DNA of 8,079 bases from Methylococcaceae bacterium UBA7658 (GCA_002483425.1 DLHW01000036.1:1-8079), one strand, 5' to 3'; positions 1 through 5,512 are shown, counted from the first letter of the stretch. Program-made: numbers and translations. The notes: generated by a model from the letters alone, not told the origin.

Positions 1-115
1 TCTCCTGATAGTCTAGAGCCTAAGCAAAAATTCCGCCCAGCAGTAATAGCACCATCATAAAGGCGGTAAACGCTCGATGCTGTAAGGTCCACTCGGTGAG
101 ATTGAAGTCCCTCAT
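1..115 (-). pseudogene. RND efflux pump, N-terminal fragment with in-frame stop
   Basis: Reading leftward from the ATG at 115-113, the frame begins MRDFNLTEWTLQHRAF and runs into a hydrophobic stretch (about residues 16-31). This is the typical N terminus of an AcrB/MexB-like RND inner-membrane transporter: a short cytoplasmic amphipathic part and then the first membrane helix. The ATG overlaps the stop of the adaptor frame as ATGA (112-115), the usual coupling of adaptor and pump genes. Codon 32 is TAG (20-22), where family members continue with a few residues and a L-G/D-x-x-E-D segment; here ALDYQE follows the stop in the same frame, so the frame is preserved but interrupted. The rest of the gene lies outside the window, so other lesions cannot be judged. 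An intact pump would export drugs or metabolites by proton antiport. Assignment rests on a short N terminus plus its neighbour, so family confidence is good and the substrate is unknown. Confidence 0.72.
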
Positions 116-1260
116 AAGGGAGTTTCCATTTTCGTATCAATTGCTTCACTCCTGGAAACTGAAAGACTTTCCATTAAACGCACAGCCTGACCTTCAGTGA
201 GACGTTGCACACCGGCTGTCACGATCCATTGGTTAACACCAAGCCCTGAGTTAATTTCTATCAATCCACCAGATAACATTTTACCTGTGCGAACAAGCAC
301 AGATTTGACCGTTTTCGATTGTCCGTCCACTACCCAAACCCGTGTTTGCTTAGGATCGTGTTGGGATGTAAATATAGCTTGGAGCGGTACAGCGATAGCA
401 GGTGACGAGTCATTCGGTAGTCAAGCAGTTGCTGACATCCCAAATTTTGCGTTATCTAAACCTTCGAGTAATTTGGCTTTAATTCGATAAGTGCGGCTGA
501 CCTGTTCGGCATTTGCTGCAATCTCCCTGATTTGTGCTCTATAGTGTTGCTCGCCGGATGACCATAAACTAACTTCAATCGATTGATTTTCTCTTATTTA
601 ACTGATGCGATATTCGGGGATGTCAAACTGGATTTCTTTTTCATTTAACTGTGCAATTCTAATAACAGGCTGGCCCGCGTTAACAACTTGTCCGGCTTCG
701 ACCAATAATGCGGTCACTACGCCATTTCTATCAGCCAACAACGCTGTGTAATTTAATTGGTTTTGTGCGACTTTTAGTTGTGCTTGCAATGCCTCCACGC
801 GCTTTTGGGCGGTATTATAAGTTGTGTTGTGCCGATCAAATTCAGGGGAGCTGACGACCTGCTGCTTGAGCAATTCTCGGTAACGGATCAGATCGTCGCG
901 GGTAAAATTCCTATCGGACTCGGCAAATTTAAGTTGTGCTTCTAAGGTTTGCGTTGCAAGCCCATAATCGTTGGTATCAAGTTTTAATAATCGCTGACCT
1001 TTATGCACGGTAGAACCGAGTTCAACAGAACGGGCTATGACTTTCCCAGCTGCGCGAAACGATAAGGTAGCCTCCCAGCGAGGACGCACCTCACCTGCAA
1101 ATCTTGTAATGGCATTCCCTGTGTTTTCTTGTATATGAAATGCTTTTACGGGGCGAGCCAACTGCTTTGGCGGCTGGTCTTGACGGCTACATCCCTCAAA
1201 GATCGTCAAAATTGCAATATAGCCAATTAAACAAATAAATCTTAAAGGTGTTCGTTTCAT
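112..1260 (-). pseudogene. RND efflux periplasmic adaptor (HlyD/MFP family), two in-frame stops
   Basis: One uninterrupted frame of 382 codons encodes a full-size membrane fusion protein apart from two nonsense codons: TAA at codon 221 (598-600) and TGA at codon 280 (421-423). The N terminus has a lipoprotein-type signal with FEGC and the modified Cys at 24; Glu at -2 is unusual. Next come the first lipoyl half (about 55-95, FRAAGKVIARSVELGSTVHKG), an alpha-helical hairpin (about 98-170), the second lipoyl half (about 175-205, NGVVTALLVEAGQVVNAGQP), and, past the first stop, the beta-barrel and membrane-proximal parts (IEVSLWSSGEQHYRA, FGMSATA, AVPLQAIF). Intact adaptors bridge an RND pump to the outer-membrane channel. 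As written, translation would end after residue 220 and lose the beta-barrel, so the product should not assemble. The start ATG overlaps the stop of the preceding membrane gene (ATGA, 1257-1260), and the original end overlaps the pump start. The absence of frameshifts suggests recent inactivation by point mutation. Confidence 0.88.
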
Positions 1261-1973
1261 AAACGATTCCGTAATAAATGATTGGCTGCGATGGCATTTA
1301 TAATGATGAAAAATAGGACGACAAGGGTTGGAGCCAGTATCATCGGAAATTTTAAAAGCACTTGACTGTCTGGTATTTTTTCAATGATATATAGCGGGCC
1401 AGGCAAACCCAATTGCATGACTAATGGGGCAGTGGCGACAATGATGGCAATACCGATTAAATTCCGATACCCTAAAAACAAAGGGCTAATTGATTTAAGA
1501 CGAATTGTATTTGCAATGACAAGTGCGGATATGGCATACAACAAATCAGGAATGCCAACTAGCAAAACGAAATCTACAGGCATTAGGCCTTGGCTTGCTT
1601 TGTAGAGACTGCCAGCCGCTGCTATCCGGAGCGTTTGGATTAGGATGAATGTTTGCAGCGGTGTTTTTGCCACAATATGAGTTAACGCATCTTTGAAGGT
1701 CGAACAACTGGCATATAAGCCTGAAGTAATAACTATTGGTACAAGCGGTAGCCAAAAACCTGGCAGTAAATTCAAAAACTCCGATGAGTTGTACGTTCCG
1801 TTTATAGACAGGACTGAAGTAACGAAACCCCATGCAATCAGCATAAAAAGCCAAAACATAATCGATAGCGCTTGCGATTTTGTCAGTTGCTGTCGAGCGT
1901 AAGTAGAGCGGATCAGCCATAGCCAGAATGCAGCTTGGAGTAAGAATAAGAAAGGCGCGCTTGAAAAATTCAT
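1257..1973 (-). CDS. Seven-helix integral membrane protein of unknown function
   Basis: The 238-residue product is almost entirely hydrophobic. I count about seven membrane segments near residues 8-21, 37-57, 73-89, 108-124, 134-155, 170-188 and 210-233, joined by short loops. No signal peptide separate from the first helix, no nucleotide-binding motif and no catalytic signature is visible, and I do not recognise the family. The start ATG is preceded by AGGAAA at a good distance (gene upstream sequence ACAGGAAACAATA-ATG). Its stop overlaps the adaptor start (ATGA), implying translational coupling with the efflux genes. A copy of the shared palindrome lies about 65 bp upstream of its start. 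Its place between a dehydrogenase and an RND adaptor suggests it belongs to the same response, perhaps as a small-molecule carrier or accessory membrane component, but this is inference. Unlike its neighbours it shows no stop or frameshift. Confidence 0.82.
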   Translation of the reverse strand: MNFSSAPFLFLLQAAFWLWLIRSTYARQQLTKSQALSIMFWLFMLIAWGFVTSVLSINGTYNSSEFLNLLPGFWLPLVPIVITSGLYASCSTFKDALTHIVAKTPLQTFILIQTLRIAAAGSLYKASQGLMPVDFVLLVGIPDLLYAISALVIANTIRLKSISPLFLGYRNLIGIAIIVATAPLVMQLGLPGPLYIIEKIPDSQVLLKFPMILAPTLVVLFFIIINAIAANHLLRNRL

Positions 1974-2038
1974 TATTGTTTCCTGTTGTTTTACTGGTTA
2001 TGTAGCTATCTCTTAAAATATATAGTGATCGCTAATAG

Positions 2039-2050
2039 CTGTATATACAC
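2039..2050 (-). promoter_or_regulatory. Candidate MarR operator 3, upstream of the membrane-protein gene
   Basis: The plus strand reads CTGTATATACAC, containing the perfect 10-bp palindrome TGTATATACA (2040-2049). The 13-mer GTATATACACATA (2041-2053) is shared with the other two sites in the same orientation. It sits in the 95-bp gap between the dehydrogenase stop and the membrane-protein start, so it may control a third transcription start. No convincing -35/-10 pair could be placed around it. Role inferred from recurrence and from the MarR gene in the same array. Confidence 0.6.
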
Positions 2051-2068
2051 ATAGATTCCTAAATTTTT

Positions 2069-2926
2069 TTAATTTGTCGCATCGATCTGATAAGTACTGC
2101 CTCTATACATCCCAATCAACGTCATAAAAAAGCGACTCTTCAGAAGTCTGACCACCTGATCACCTAATGCGGCGGACAAACTGTCTCCGATAATGACCAA
2201 ATTCGGTTGCCAAGGCATAATAGCTCGCGGTTTTTTCTTGAGAATGGTTTTCAAGATAACGTTTGCGACTGTTTTGGCGGTTAATGGCGTCATGTAGCGG
2301 AAAGATAGCGGGATTTCCGCTTCTTTAAAGCCATCAAAAAAGTGGGTCTGGGTTAAGGCAGGATGAATAGTCGCAACCTTAATCCAGCTTCCTGTCAACT
2401 CCTGCCGTAGTACGTCGGAAAAAGCCGAGACTGTGTGCATTGCGGTCGAATAGGCTGCAAACCCGGGAAACGCTTTGCGACCAACAACGGAAGAAAGATT
2501 GACAATAAACCCTTTGCCTTGCCGACGCATGAACGGCAACACGGCCTGCGCACAATACACTTTTCCTAGATAATCGATTTCGAACAGTTCACGCGCATCG
2601 TTAACAAAATTCTGATTTTCAATATTTCCGGATGCGGCGCTACCTGCGTTGTTGATAAGAATATCTACTCTACCAAACTCATTTACGACTTGATCAAATA
2701 AGTTTTGTACCTGGGCTTGTGAGGAAACATCGGCCGGAATGACTCGCACCTGTGGTTGATATTTCAGGCACTCCGCCGCCACTTTATCGAGCTTATCTTG
2801 CGATCGAGAAGAAAGGATGGTAATTGCTCCCTCTTGGGCAAAGGCCAGCGCCGTCTCCTTGCCGATACCGCTGGAAGCACCGGTGATGACGACGACCTGA
2901 TCCACAAACTTAGGATTTTTGTTCAT
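2069..2926 (-). CDS. Short-chain dehydrogenase/reductase (classical SDR) lacking the catalytic Lys
   Basis: The 285-residue protein has a Rossmann fold with the nucleotide-binding TGASSGIG at 15-22, an Asp-Val pair (D66-V67) after strand 3, NNAG at 92-95, the catalytic Ser146 and Tyr159, and a C-terminal substrate-binding part. SSRSQDKL after strand 2 has an Arg (R41), which favours NADP(H). Length is normal for the family. Two tetrad positions are changed: the Lys expected four residues after Tyr159 is Met163 (codon ATG at 2438-2440), and the Asn expected in the V-N-x-x-G helix is Asp118. Since the Lys positions the cofactor ribose and lowers the Tyr pKa, a normal oxidoreductase reaction is doubtful; the product may be inactive or have a non-catalytic role. 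The ATG is preceded by AGGAGA about 6 bp upstream. The gene follows marR by 44 bp, with a palindromic operator in the gap. The substrate cannot be told from sequence. Confidence 0.9.
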   Translation of the reverse strand: MNKNPKFVDQVVVITGASSGIGKETALAFAQEGAITILSSRSQDKLDKVAAECLKYQPQVRVIPADVSSQAQVQNLFDQVVNEFGRVDILINNAGSAASGNIENQNFVNDARELFEIDYLGKVYCAQAVLPFMRRQGKGFIVNLSSVVGRKAFPGFAAYSTAMHTVSAFSDVLRQELTGSWIKVATIHPALTQTHFFDGFKEAEIPLSFRYMTPLTAKTVANVILKTILKKKPRAIMPWQPNLVIIGDSLSAALGDQVVRLLKSRFFMTLIGMYRGSTYQIDATN

Positions 2927-2940
2927 TTTAGTCTCCTATA

Positions 2941-2952
2941 GTGTATATACAC
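2941..2952 (-). promoter_or_regulatory. Candidate MarR operator 2, upstream of the SDR gene
   Basis: GTGTATATACAC is a perfect 12-bp palindrome in the 44-bp gap between marR and the dehydrogenase, ending just before the dehydrogenase ribosome-binding site. It shares GTATATACAC plus (A/G)TA with the sites at 2041 and 3452. This is the most symmetrical of the three copies. A regulator bound here would either block a separate dehydrogenase promoter or obstruct elongation from the marR promoter; no clear -35 box for a local promoter is seen. Confidence 0.65.
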
Positions 2953-2970
2953 GTATGTAAGTAAAAAAAT

Positions 2971-3438
2971 CTAAGTCTTTTGGGTAAATTGAATTAATTC
3001 ATGAATATCCGATAAAAATCGCTCCATCCGCTCATCCTGCATAGATTCGGCAATTTGGGTTTGGGCGCTTAGCCACAGCGGATAGGCTTCCAGTAAAGTT
3101 GATATTCCACTTTCTGTAATTGACACAATTCGCGTTCGTTTATCCTCGCCAGGAGAAACGTTTACCAATCCTTGTTTTTGCATGACTTCCAGGTTCCGGG
3201 TCAGAGTCGTCCGATCCATGACCGTTTCCTCCGCCAATTCGGTTATTAAGGCTTTGTCTTTTAATTTTAGGGCCACAAGTAACGAATACTGTGTTCCTCT
3301 GATTCCTAGAGGCCGTAGTATGGCATCATAGAACTGGCTAACGGCTCGGGTAGCTTTGCGCAGATTAAATGCCGTGCAGCATAAGCAAGCATTAAGGTCG
3401 GGAGAGTTTTTCAAAGTAAAAAAATTAGAAATCGGCAA
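2971..3438 (-). CDS. MarR-family winged-helix transcriptional regulator
   Basis: The product (155 residues from the TTG at 3438) has the MarR layout: an N-terminal dimerisation helix, a winged helix-turn-helix (about 50-107) with the recognition helix in TVMDRTTLTRNLEVMQKQGL (72-91), and the wing GEDKRTRIVSIT with the conserved Asp-x-Arg-type turn, then C-terminal dimer helices. The N-terminal CLCC (18-21) followed by FNLRKATRAVSQFYD resembles MarR proteins with Cys near the first helix; such Cys residues can sense oxidants in OhrR-type members, but that role here is inferred. Start choice is uncertain: no ATG or GTG precedes the conserved region, an in-frame TAA lies 6 bp upstream of the TTG, and no ribosome-binding site is visible before it. 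A second TTG is codon 9. It heads the array of dehydrogenase, membrane protein and RND genes and probably represses it and itself through the three palindromes. Confidence 0.9.
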   Translation of the reverse strand: MPISNFFTLKNSPDLNACLCCTAFNLRKATRAVSQFYDAILRPLGIRGTQYSLLVALKLKDKALITELAEETVMDRTTLTRNLEVMQKQGLVNVSPGEDKRTRIVSITESGISTLLEAYPLWLSAQTQIAESMQDERMERFLSDIHELIQFTQKT

Positions 3439-3449
3439 ATATTATATAA

Positions 3450-3461
3450 GAGTATATACAC
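3450..3461 (-). promoter_or_regulatory. Candidate MarR operator 1, overlapping the marR -10 box
   Basis: GAGTATATACAC on the plus strand is a near-palindrome differing from the perfect copy at 2941 in one outer base. It contains the whole -10 hexamer of the marR promoter, so occupancy would exclude RNA polymerase and give autorepression, the common arrangement in MarR systems. It shares the 13-mer GTATATACACATA (3452-3464) exactly with the site at 2041. Confidence 0.65.
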
Positions 3462-3478
3462 ATATTGTTCTATGTCAA
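3451..3478 (-). promoter_or_regulatory. Sigma70-type promoter of the marR operon
   Basis: On the minus strand a perfect -35 box TTGACA (3473-3478) is followed after 16 bp by TATACT (3451-3456), one mismatch from the -10 consensus. The start of transcription would fall near 3444, only about 6 nucleotides before the TTG taken as the marR start, so the message would be nearly leaderless or translation would begin further in. A second TATAAT (3441-3446) lacks a matching -35 box and is probably coincidental in this AT-rich stretch. Confidence 0.7.
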
Positions 3479-3521
3479 TGTTTGTTTTCTTCGTTTACAG
3501 TTTTGCCAATATTTATAGAGT

Positions 3522-3537
3522 GTTACAAAACTGTAAC
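3522..3537. other. Inverted repeat GTTACA-N4-TGTAAC upstream of the marR promoter
   Basis: GTTACAAAACTGTAAC is a perfect 6-bp inverted repeat with a 4-bp spacer, about 45 bp upstream of the marR -35 box. It has the size and symmetry of a dimeric regulator site and could be an activator site, but nothing else in the window shares it and AT-rich DNA yields such repeats by chance. Confidence 0.3.
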
Positions 3538-3585
3538 CTTTTACCGGGAGAGAGTTACTAAATTATGAGCAGGTGAGAATTTATT

Positions 3586-3604
3586 AGTATCCAACTTTAT
3601 TGCT
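3586..3604 (+). repeat. Outer IS-end-like repeat, copy A
   Basis: AGTATCCAACTTTATTGCT matches the inverted copy at 4677-4695 (AGTATTCAACTTTATTACT on the minus strand) at 17 of 19 positions and faces it, as terminal inverted repeats do. It lies about 120 bp outside the copy nearest the transposase end. The 9-mer GAATTTATT stands directly before it (3577-3585) and again just after it (3608-3616). It may be the true left end of the element or a leftover of an earlier insertion. Confidence 0.6.
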
Positions 3605-3640
3605 TTCGAATTTATTGTGCAGACATGCAGATTTGTTTTC

Positions 3641-3659
3641 AGTTTCCAACTTTATTTTT
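3641..3659 (+). repeat. Degenerate IS-end-like repeat, copy B
   Basis: AGTTTCCAACTTTATTTTT matches the 19-bp end of copy A except at position 4 and the last three bases, in the same orientation, 55 bp further in. It is the weakest of the end-like copies but keeps the central TCCAACTTTATT block exactly. Confidence 0.45.
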
Positions 3660-3706
3660 ATCAGCATCTACTGGATTAATGAAAAAGCTGGATTTAGAGG
3701 CATTAT

Positions 3707-3769
3707 TGAGTATCCATTTTTATTGCTCTTCTACATCGGTTGTGGGAGAGCAATAAAAATGGATACTCA
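3707..3769. repeat. Perfect 23-bp inverted repeat (hairpin), made of IS-end-like arms
   Basis: The left arm 3707-3729 (TGAGTATCCATTTTTATTGC...) and right arm 3747-3769 are exact reverse complements over 23 bp, separated by a 17-bp loop. Each arm contains AGTATCCATTTTTATTGCT, 17 of 19 identical to the IS end of copy A. The left arm faces the IS982-family transposase and could be its left terminus; the right arm points the other way. As RNA this would form a strong stem-loop, but there is no U-tract, so a simple intrinsic terminator is less likely than a palindromic mobile relic. Confidence 0.8.
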
Positions 3770-3775
3770 TTAACC

Positions 3776-4650
3776 TCACTTCGGGATAAGGGTTGGTAAA
3801 AAAAGCAAATAATCAGTGTCACGTAAATTCAGTGCTGATTTTTTGTCTTGGTAATAATAGGCAAGCAGTTACGCCATGAGGTTCAAGAGATAGTTGAGCA
3901 ATGAGCGGTGGCGAGAATGCTCCAGGTCAAAAATGTTTTTGAGTTGGTTGTTGATGGTCTCAATGATGCTGCGTTTGCGCAGTAGACGTTGGTCAAACAC
4001 GGCGATGGCTTCTTGTTTCATGTTCTTTGTCAAGGAGGTAATCAATTGGACGCCTTGGAGATATAGCCCCGGCCGCCGCTTGCCCAGCAACGGCTTCGCC
4101 AGCGTGGGGATGGGCTTGCGGTCATTGCCGTTGCCCAGGGTGACGCAACAAGAGACGATCCCGCCCCGGTCATTCACGATGAGGCGAGCTTGAAGCCGCT
4201 TGCGCCCCGTGGGTATAAAACCAACCGGTGGCCGGCTTACCACGGCCAGCCACGCCCGCACAGGTCTTAGGACTTGGAATGCGGATGTTTTTGCAGACGC
4301 ATAGGACAGTGGAATCGACAAAGGCAACCTTGTGAAGGGACGCAGTGGCTTGCCATGAACGCGGCCAGAGGGACGAGCAATGGGGTACCCGTTCAACAAA
4401 CCGATGATAACTCAGCGGGTTCGGGAATTCGGATCGCCAGTGTTTCCGGACGTGCTGCAGGTAAAACCACTTGAACGTGCGGTAACCGGGACTGGTGGTA
4501 AGCGACCAAGATCGTGACCATTTCGCTCAGGCTCGTCCGGTGCGGGCGATCGCGTTTTTTCTCGCCATGGCTGAGCCGGTTTTTTTACCAGCCCGGGGCA
4601 AAGGTTTGGCGAAAGTCGTCCACATCGCAAAATAGTTGTGTTAATCTCAT
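3776..4650 (-). pseudogene. IS982-family DDE transposase pseudogene
   Basis: Starting at the ATG at 4650, the sequence reads MRLTQLFCDVDDFRQTFAPG, the usual IS982 N terminus, then meets a TAA. Later parts are spread over shifted frames: YRTFKWFYLQHVRKHW, SYHRFVERV, VAFVDSTVLCVCKNIRIP (first catalytic Asp in FVDST), RGKPATGWFY, RLIVNDRGG, NDRKPIPTLAKPLLGK (the usual DDRKP region), GYISKA, then after a short deletion VQLITSLTKNMK and RLLRKRSIIETINNQLKNI (catalytic Glu) with EHSRHRS near the end. A TAA at 3869-3871 interrupts LNLMA; the same frame goes on with LLAYYYQDKKSALN, the family's usual C-terminal tail, to a TGA at 3776. At least three frame changes, a small deletion and two stops make it non-functional. 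Only the C-terminal half (4399-3869) remains in one open frame. Confidence 0.88.
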
Positions 4651-4676
4651 AGTCGATAGGTTTTTGTAGGGAACTG

Positions 4677-4695
4677 AGTAATAAAGTTGAATACT
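4677..4695 (-). repeat. Terminal inverted repeat at the transposase-proximal end of the IS982-like element
   Basis: On the minus strand the sequence is AGTATTCAACTTTATTACT, matching copy A at 3586 with two transitions. It begins 45 bp before the transposase ATG when the outermost base is counted, a typical distance for this family, and so marks one end of the element. Confidence 0.7.
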
Positions 4696-4730
4696 GAAAC
4701 TGCACGAGTTAGGCTAGGGACTGTTCTCAT

Positions 4731-5512
4731 TATAAGCCAAATCAAGGTGCAGACTAGGTCCAGCATGGTCATATAGTATCCAGCATGGTCATATAGTTTA
4801 GCGCCAAGCGTTTGTAACGGGTGGCGACGCGACGTTATTGTTTCAGCCTTTGGAAAACCATTCCACTAAGTTGCGTTCCTTGTAGATGTCCTTGTCGTAA
4901 TCCCTGGGCATAATCCGGTTGCTCCTGGACGGGATCACCGGGCCGCCGCCGCTGGCCTTGATGGTTTCCATTTATGCCCTTGAGAGCACAAACGCATCGG
5001 AATCATAGCCCTTGTCCGCCCAGCACAAAGCCAGCCTGGAAACCTTCAACAGGGCCTCCGCCTGGGTGTGCTCAGGCACTTGACCCGCCGTCAGCAACAG
5101 CCGAGCGGGGTTGCCAGCGCGTCCATCGACGCGTTTATCTTGATGCTCAGTCCACCCCGCGACTTGCCATGGCTTCATTCTCCTGGCTGTTTTTTTACCG
5201 CGCCGTGCTGGTGGACCCGGACAACGCTGCCGTCCACCATCAGGTATTCCAGTCGGGGACATCCGAAACTGACGACGACAACTGCGGCCACGTGCCTTTT
5301 TTGCCCCATCGGCTATAGCGCACGTAAACCCGGCGCCAATGGACAAAATCCTCCGGTAAATCCCGCCAGGGCGAGCCGGTGCGGGTTAGCCACAGCACGG
5401 CTTCGACAAACCCGTGGTTGTTTTTGGCCGTCACGCCACAGTCACCCGGCTTGCCGGGCAGGAAATCCTTGATGCGGTCCCATTGTGAATCGCTTAATAC
5501 CGTCCGCACCAT
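4731..5512 (-). pseudogene. IS5-family DDE transposase pseudogene
   Basis: The N-terminal part (5512-5240) is clean: MVRTVLSDSQWDRIKDFLPG, then FVEAVLWLTRTGSPWRDLPEDF and VYVRYSRWGKKG, the DUF4096-like helical domain of IS5 transposases. Around 5262 the frame shifts and continues as LEYLMVDGSVVRVHQHGA (first catalytic Asp), then GKSRGGLSIKINASMDAL in one frame and NPARLLLTAGQVPEHTQAEALL with WADKGYDSDAF (second Asp) in another. A TAA at 4972-4974 interrupts; the same frame resumes with PVIPSRSNRIMPRDYDKD and YKERNLVEWF (catalytic Glu). A further frame change near 4843, a TAA in place of Tyr in LKQYRR and a 20-bp duplication break the tail RVATRYKRLALNYMTML. Some IS5 members use a programmed frameshift, but the number of lesions here points to decay. 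Confidence 0.88.
4759..4798. repeat. 20-bp tandem duplication inside the IS5 transposase tail
   Basis: TCCAGCATGGTCATATAGTA (4759-4778) is repeated immediately with one difference in its last base (4779-4798). Removing one copy restores the minus-strand reading LALNYMTMLDLVCTLIWLI, the usual IS5 C terminus, so the duplication arose after insertion and shifted the frame. Confidence 0.85.

Larger units (their letters stand above)
3709..4695 (-). mobile_element. IS982-family insertion sequence, degraded
   Basis: The block between the end-like repeat at 3709-3727 and the inverted copy at 4677-4695 is 987 bp, a normal length for IS982-family elements, and contains one transposase remnant on the minus strand. 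The distance from the right end to the transposase ATG is about 27 bp beyond the repeat. If the outer copy A is the true end, the element runs 3586-4695. Its transposase part is markedly richer in G and C than the flanking DNA. I could not find a convincing target-site duplication at the boundaries, consistent with decay or rearrangement. Confidence 0.68.
4717..5512 (-). mobile_element. IS5-family insertion sequence remnant
   Basis: The block holds a broken IS5-type transposase. At its left edge the plus strand reads CTAG followed by GGACTGTTCTCATTATAAGC directly beyond the transposase C terminus, a plausible IS end next to a CTAG-like target. No inverted partner was found upstream of the transposase start, where the DNA turns AT-rich at once after 5513, so the right end is missing or too diverged and the boundaries are approximate. 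The left edge nearly touches the IS982-like element (about 20 bp apart), showing that two unrelated elements landed side by side. Confidence 0.55.

Noticed and set aside
112..330. Minus-strand frame that looks like a separate 72-residue gene
   Set aside because: It is the C-terminal end of the adaptor, in the same frame as 598-1260, separated only by the two nonsense codons; there is no ribosome-binding site of its own.
20..600. Stop codons in the adaptor and pump read as recoding or an alternative genetic code
   Set aside because: All three stop types occur within about 600 bp and other genes here use TAA and TAG as normal stops, so simple inactivation is the better explanation.
2023..2034. 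Near-palindrome TAGTGATCGCTA between the SDR and membrane genes
   Set aside because: It has a mismatch in each arm, is not repeated elsewhere in the window, and lies beside a much better supported operator.
3707..3769. Hairpin read as an intrinsic terminator for the marR side or the transposase
   Set aside because: The stem is long enough but no U-tract follows on either strand, and the arms match IS ends.
3586..3769. End-like repeats considered as a CRISPR array
   Set aside because: The repeats are few, unevenly spaced, degenerate and in mixed orientation, and no cas-like gene is present.
3894..4474. Plus-strand frames across the IS982 remnant
   Set aside because: They are antisense to transposase motifs such as FVDST and RKRSIIETIN and show no protein-like pattern of their own.
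4412..4705. Minus-strand 97-residue frame at the start of the IS982 element
   Set aside because: The transposase N terminus MRLTQLFCDVDDF is in a different frame beginning at 4650; this frame is Pro/Arg-rich and begins outside the terminal repeat.
5240..5346. Programmed frameshift between the two IS5 transposase frames
   Set aside because: Some IS5 elements use one, but no A-run slippery site is present at the switch and further frameshifts and stops follow, so decay is more likely.
4974..5472. Long plus-strand frames across the IS5 remnant
   Set aside because: They lie opposite recognisable transposase motifs, have Pro/Arg-rich low-complexity translations and no start signals; they are products of GC-rich antisense frames.
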